NCBI RefSeq assembly: GCF_003243465.1
Contig: NZ_QFQZ01000068.1
Location: 1 to 26,985 of the forward strand
DNA length: 26,985 nucleotides
Direction of reading: 5' to 3'
Origin: Caulobacter segnis
GTDB lineage: Bacteria; Pseudomonadota; Alphaproteobacteria; Caulobacterales; Caulobacteraceae
Below, one piece after another: positions 24,368 through 26,985 of the stretch. The stretch's first letter is position 1; every line of letters starts with the position of its first letter. The notes under the pieces are model-generated. The model did not search any database. It saw nothing but the letters and a program-made list of their open reading frames with translations, and was not told the DNA's origin. The translations under genes and the position numbers were made by a program.

Positions 24368-24757
24368 CTAGACGCGACGACGCTTGGGCGGACGGCAGCC
24401 GTTGTGCGGGATCGGCGTGACGTCGCGGATGGTCGTGATGGTCATGCCCGCGGCTTGCAGAGCGCGCAGGGCCGATTCACGACCGGAGCCCGGGCCCGAA
24501 ACGTTGACTTCCAGGGTCTTCACGCCGTGTTCCGCAGCCTTCTTGCCCGCGTCTTCGGCGGCCATCTGAGCGGCGTACGGGGTCGACTTGCGCGAGCCCT
24601 TGAAGCCCATCATGCCGGCCGAGGACCACGAGATCGTGTTGCCCTGGGCGTCGGTGATGGTGATCATGGTGTTGTTGAACGAGGCGTTCACGTGCGCCAC
24701 GCCCGAGGTGATGTTCTTGCGTTCGCGACGTTTAACGCGAGCCGGTTCCTTGGCCAT
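24368..24757 (-). CDS. rpsK: 30S ribosomal protein S11
   Basis: A 129-residue platform protein of the small subunit. KKRERKNITSGVAHVNASFNNTMITITDAQGN-type sequence (here from VKRRERKN) starts it; SWSSAGMMGFKGSRKSTPYAAQMAAEDAGKKA and the GPGSGRESALRALQAAGM segment follow, and the tail PHNGCRPPKRRRV is the invariant S11 end. It starts 13 bases after the rpsM stop. Confidence 0.98.
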   Translation of the reverse strand: MAKEPARVKRRERKNITSGVAHVNASFNNTMITITDAQGNTISWSSAGMMGFKGSRKSTPYAAQMAAEDAGKKAAEHGVKTLEVNVSGPGSGRESALRALQAAGMTITTIRDVTPIPHNGCRPPKRRRV

Positions 24758-24770
24758 CGGTCAGGCTACC

Positions 24771-25139
24771 TTACTTCTTCTTGCCGGCGATCGGCTTGGC
24801 CGGACCCTTGCGGGTGCGGGCGTTCGTGTGGGTGCGCTGACCGCGGACCGGCAGGCCCTTGCGGTGACGCAGGCCGCGGTAGCAGGCCAGGTCCATCAGA
24901 CGCTTGATGTTCATCGAGTTCTCGCGACGCAGGTCGCCCTCGACGGTGTAGTCACGGTCGATCGTCTCGCGGATCGCGAGGACTTCGGCGTCGGTCAGTT
25001 GATTGACGCGACGCGCATCCTCGATGCCCACCTTCGTGATGATGTCACGAGCGGACTTCTGGCCGATGCCGTGAATGTACTGAAGCGCGATCAAAACGCG
25101 CTTGTTCGTCGGGATGTTGACGCCTGCGATACGGGCCAC
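24771..25139 (-). CDS. rpsM: 30S ribosomal protein S13
   Basis: A 122-residue head protein of the small subunit, contacting the P-site tRNA and forming a bridge to the large subunit. VARIAGVNIPTNKRVLIALQ and IHGIGQKSARDI at the start, and GLRHRKGLPVRGQRTHTNARTRKG at the end, are diagnostic. The start is the GTG at 25139, with AGGAG ten bases upstream. An in-frame GTG at 25160 would include that ribosome site in the gene and does not match the family N-terminus. Confidence 0.98.
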   Translation of the reverse strand: MARIAGVNIPTNKRVLIALQYIHGIGQKSARDIITKVGIEDARRVNQLTDAEVLAIRETIDRDYTVEGDLRRENSMNIKRLMDLACYRGLRHRKGLPVRGQRTHTNARTRKGPAKPIAGKKK

Positions 25140-25247
25140 GTCTAATGTTCTCCTAGTCACGCACTAAAGACGCGAACGGCGCGCCCGGCTCGATCCAGAA
25201 GACCAAGACCGGCGCGCACGGATCGCGCCCTTTCGCGGAAGCGCCCC

Positions 25248-25275
25248 GTTATAGGGATCGTTTCGCTTCCGTCAA
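25248..25275 (-). promoter_or_regulatory. Promoter of the rpsM-rpsK-rpoA-rplQ unit
   Basis: On the minus strand TTGACG (25270-25275) and TATAAC (25248-25253) are 16 bases apart, five of six matches to each consensus box. This is the clearest sigma-70-type promoter in the window. The predicted transcript start near 25241 leaves a leader of about 100 bases before rpsM, large enough for a control structure. Confidence 0.75.
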
Positions 25276-25280
25276 CAACT

Positions 25281-25306
25281 GAATCCACCGGACATCCGGT
25301 GAATTC
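25281..25306. other. Near-perfect 26-bp palindrome between adk and the rpsM promoter
   Basis: GAATCCACCGGA at 25281-25292 mirrors TCCGGTGAATTC at 25295-25306 with one mismatch in the arms. It sits six bases upstream of the rpsM -35 box and eight bases past the adk stop. It could be the adk terminator (though it lacks a U-tract) or a binding site for a dimeric regulator of the ribosomal promoter. Confidence 0.45.
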
Positions 25307-25314
25307 GGGCTTTG

Positions 25315-25884
25315 TTAGGCAGCTCCCGAGAGAGCGGCGTCGATGGACGTGGCCACGGCTTCGACCGAACCCATCCCGTCCAGTTCCTTCAGCTTCCCCT
25401 GCCCCTCGTAGTAAGGCAGCAGCGGCGCGGTCTGGGCGTTGTAGGCGGCCAGGCGAGTCACGAAGACTTCCGGATTGTCGTCAGGCCGTCCCTGCTCTTC
25501 GAACCGTTTCTTGATCCGATCGATCAGAGCCGGCTCGTCTACCTTGAGTCGGAGAACGACGTCGATCTTCTGACCGCGCGCCGAGAGCATTTTATCCAGG
25601 GCCTCGGCCTGGGCGACCGTACGCGGAAAACCGTCGAAGATCGCGCCGCCGGCGGCTTCCGCCTCGGGTAGACGATCCTCGATCAGGGCGATGACGATCT
25701 CGTCGGTGACGAGCTCACCGCGATCCAGCACGCCCTTGACGCGCTGGCCCAGCTCCGAGCCCGAAGCAATGGCGGCCCGCAGCATGTCGCCCGTCGAGAG
25801 CTGGACCATGCCGCGCTCGCTGACCAGACGCTTGGCCTGTGTGCCCTTCCCCGCCGCCGGCGGACCGAACAGGATCAAGTTCAT
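25315..25884 (-). CDS. adk: Adenylate kinase, short form
   Basis: A 189-residue enzyme interconverting ATP plus AMP and two ADP. The P-loop is GPPAAGKGTQ at 7-16; the AMP-binding helix region has STGDMLRAAI; FDGFPRTVAQAEAL is the conserved DGFPR segment; RFEEQGRPDDNPEVFVTRL carries the lid arginines. The lid is short and lacks the zinc or beta-hairpin insert of the long form, which is normal for Alphaproteobacteria. Start ATG at 25884. It lies after secY, from which it is separated by a strong terminator. Confidence 0.97.
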   Translation of the reverse strand: MNLILFGPPAAGKGTQAKRLVSERGMVQLSTGDMLRAAIASGSELGQRVKGVLDRGELVTDEIVIALIEDRLPEAEAAGGAIFDGFPRTVAQAEALDKMLSARGQKIDVVLRLKVDEPALIDRIKKRFEEQGRPDDNPEVFVTRLAAYNAQTAPLLPYYEGQGKLKELDGMGSVEAVATSIDAALSGAA

Positions 25885-25952
25885 GAAAGCCCCTTCGCGC
25901 GTCGCCGAGTCTGCGCCCGGCTGTCTCCCGGAGCAGACCTAGAGCCCCGGCA

Positions 25953-25991
25953 ATAAAAACGGAAGCCGGTTTTGTGACAAACCGGCTTCCG
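25953..25991 (-). terminator. Strong intrinsic terminator after secY
   Basis: A perfect 13-bp stem (25960-25972 with 25979-25991, core GGAAGCCGGTTT) closes a six-base loop. On the minus strand it is followed directly by TTTTTATT (25952-25959). It lies 27 bases past the secY stop and before adk. Confidence 0.88.
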
Positions 25992-26018
25992 ACGCTTGTA
26001 ATAAAGTCGAAGTCAGCG

Positions 26019-26985
26019 TCAGCGGCCGCGGCCGCCCCGCAGCTTCGACTTCTTGATCAGGCCCTCGTACTGGTGGGCCAGCAGGTGCGACTGGATCTGG
26101 GCGACCGTGTCCATGGTCACCGTCACGACGATCAGGATCGAGGTGCCGCCCAGGGCGAACTGGTTCGACTTGATCGCCATCATCACCAGTTCCGGCGCGA
26201 CGCAGACGGCGGTGATGTAGGCCGCGCCGATCACGGTCAGGCGGGTCAGCACGTAGTCCAGGTACTCGGCGGTGCGCTTGCCCGGGCGGATGCCCGGCAG
26301 GAAGCCGCCGTACTTGCGCAGGTTCTCGGCCGTCTCCTCGGGGTTGAACACGACCGAGGTGTAGAAGAACGAGAAGAAGATGATCAGCAGGGCGTAGAAG
26401 ATCAGGAACGCCGGGTGGCCGTGCTGCAGCGCGCCCACCACGCCCGGCAGCCACGAGGCCCATTCCGGCAGGTTGGTGGTCGTCACGAACTGCATGGCCG
26501 TGGTCGGCAGCAGCAGCAGGCTCGAGGCGAAGATCGGCGGGATCACGCCGGCGGTGTTGATCTTCAGCGGCATGAACGAGCTTTCGCCGCCGATCATGCG
26601 ATTGCCTTGCTGGCGCTTGGGATAGTGGACCAGCAGGCGGCGCTGCGAGCGCTCCATGAAGACGATGGCCAGGATGGCGGCCACGCAGCCGATCACGATC
26701 AGGAACAGCGGGGTGTAGTTGCCCGAGGTCTGGCCCTGCACCAGCATCTGGCCCAGCACGATCGGCAGGCGGGCGACGATGCCGGCGAAGATGATCAGCG
26801 AGACGCCGTTGCCCACGCCGCGGCTGGTGATCTGCTCGCCCAGCCACATCAGGAACAGGGTGCCGCCGGTCAGGGCCACGACCGTCGAGATGATGAAGAA
26901 GACATGGCCGACGCCGTCGACGACGACACCGGGCTGGGCCGCCAGGCCCATGGCGATCGACGCCGACTGAACCACGGCCAGCACC
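26019..26985 (-). CDS. secY: Preprotein translocase subunit SecY, C-terminal part (runs off the right edge)
   Basis: The last 322 or so residues of the protein-conducting channel subunit of the Sec translocon in the inner membrane; about the first 120-130 residues lie outside the window. Visible family segments are LFLMWLGEQITSRGVGNGVSLIIFAGI, ERSQRRLLVHYPKRQQG, LPLKINTAGVIPPIFASSLLL-type sequence (here FMPLKINTAGVIPP), the FSFFYTSVVFNPEETAENLRKYGGFLPGIRPGKRTAEYLDYVLTRLT-like cytosolic loop, and the ending QIQSHLLAHQYEGLIKKSKLRGG, where the loops contact the ribosome and SecA. About eight membrane helices remain. The gene is the start of the adk-rpsM series in transcription order. Confidence 0.97.
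   Translation of the reverse strand, partial: VLAVVQSASIAMGLAAQPGVVVDGVGHVFFIISTVVALTGGTLFLMWLGEQITSRGVGNGVSLIIFAGIVARLPIVLGQMLVQGQTSGNYTPLFLIVIGCVAAILAIVFMERSQRRLLVHYPKRQQGNRMIGGESSFMPLKINTAGVIPPIFASSLLLLPTTAMQFVTTTNLPEWASWLPGVVGALQHGHPAFLIFYALLIIFFSFFYTSVVFNPEETAENLRKYGGFLPGIRPGKRTAEYLDYVLTRLTVIGAAYITAVCVAPELVMMAIKSNQFALGGTSILIVVTVTMDTVAQIQSHLLAHQYEGLIKKSKLRGGRGR

Overview
The window looks like a chromosomal stretch from Caulobacter or a close relative. It is very GC-rich. It carries the alphaproteobacterial order secY-adk-rpsM-rpsK-rpoA-rplQ, an ATP12-type F1 chaperone, and a lipoprotein of the family named after C. crescentus CC0125/CC1285. Palindromic intergenic repeats of the kind common in Caulobacterales are also present. 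The species cannot be named from the sequence alone.

Layout, left to right. 1-6300: the tail of an unidentified gene, a long palindromic repeat, a polytopic membrane protein, then pccB and an ATP12 chaperone on the minus strand. Divergent from these is a plus-strand DUF1800-DUF1501 pair, coupled by a 4-base overlap. 6370-9142: an S4-containing RluC-type pseudouridine synthase coupled to a CrcB/Fluc fluoride channel, then a plus-strand protein that looks like a degenerate GGDEF-EAL protein. 9232-18035: an unbroken minus-strand series. In transcription order it is a secreted nucleotide pyrophosphatase/phosphodiesterase; a five-gene unit in which every junction is a 4-base overlap (VOC, YjbR, ArsR, SRPBCC, MFS); a lipoprotein HtrA/Deg protease; RarA; two very small membrane proteins, one of only 43 residues; a second pseudouridine synthase without an S4 domain; and the CC0125/CC1285-type lipoprotein. 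18208-19952: an ABC-2 exporter (ATPase plus permease). 20089-22074: one OLD-family ATPase/TOPRIM nuclease whose base composition is clearly more AT-rich than its surroundings, probably acquired and probably defensive. 22075-22655: a gene-free gap with a paired REP-like palindrome and a terminator. 22656-26985: rplQ, rpoA, rpsK, rpsM, adk and the 3' part of secY.

The conserved right end is translation and secretion machinery, with a well-formed promoter in front of rpsM and a strong terminator behind secY. The centre and left mix housekeeping genes with accessory ones. The most interesting items are the isolated OLD nuclease, the two tiny overlapping membrane proteins, the degenerate cyclic-di-GMP-like protein, the ArsR-centred coupled operon with a palindrome inside its probable promoter, and the recurring overlap of stop codons with palindromic elements.
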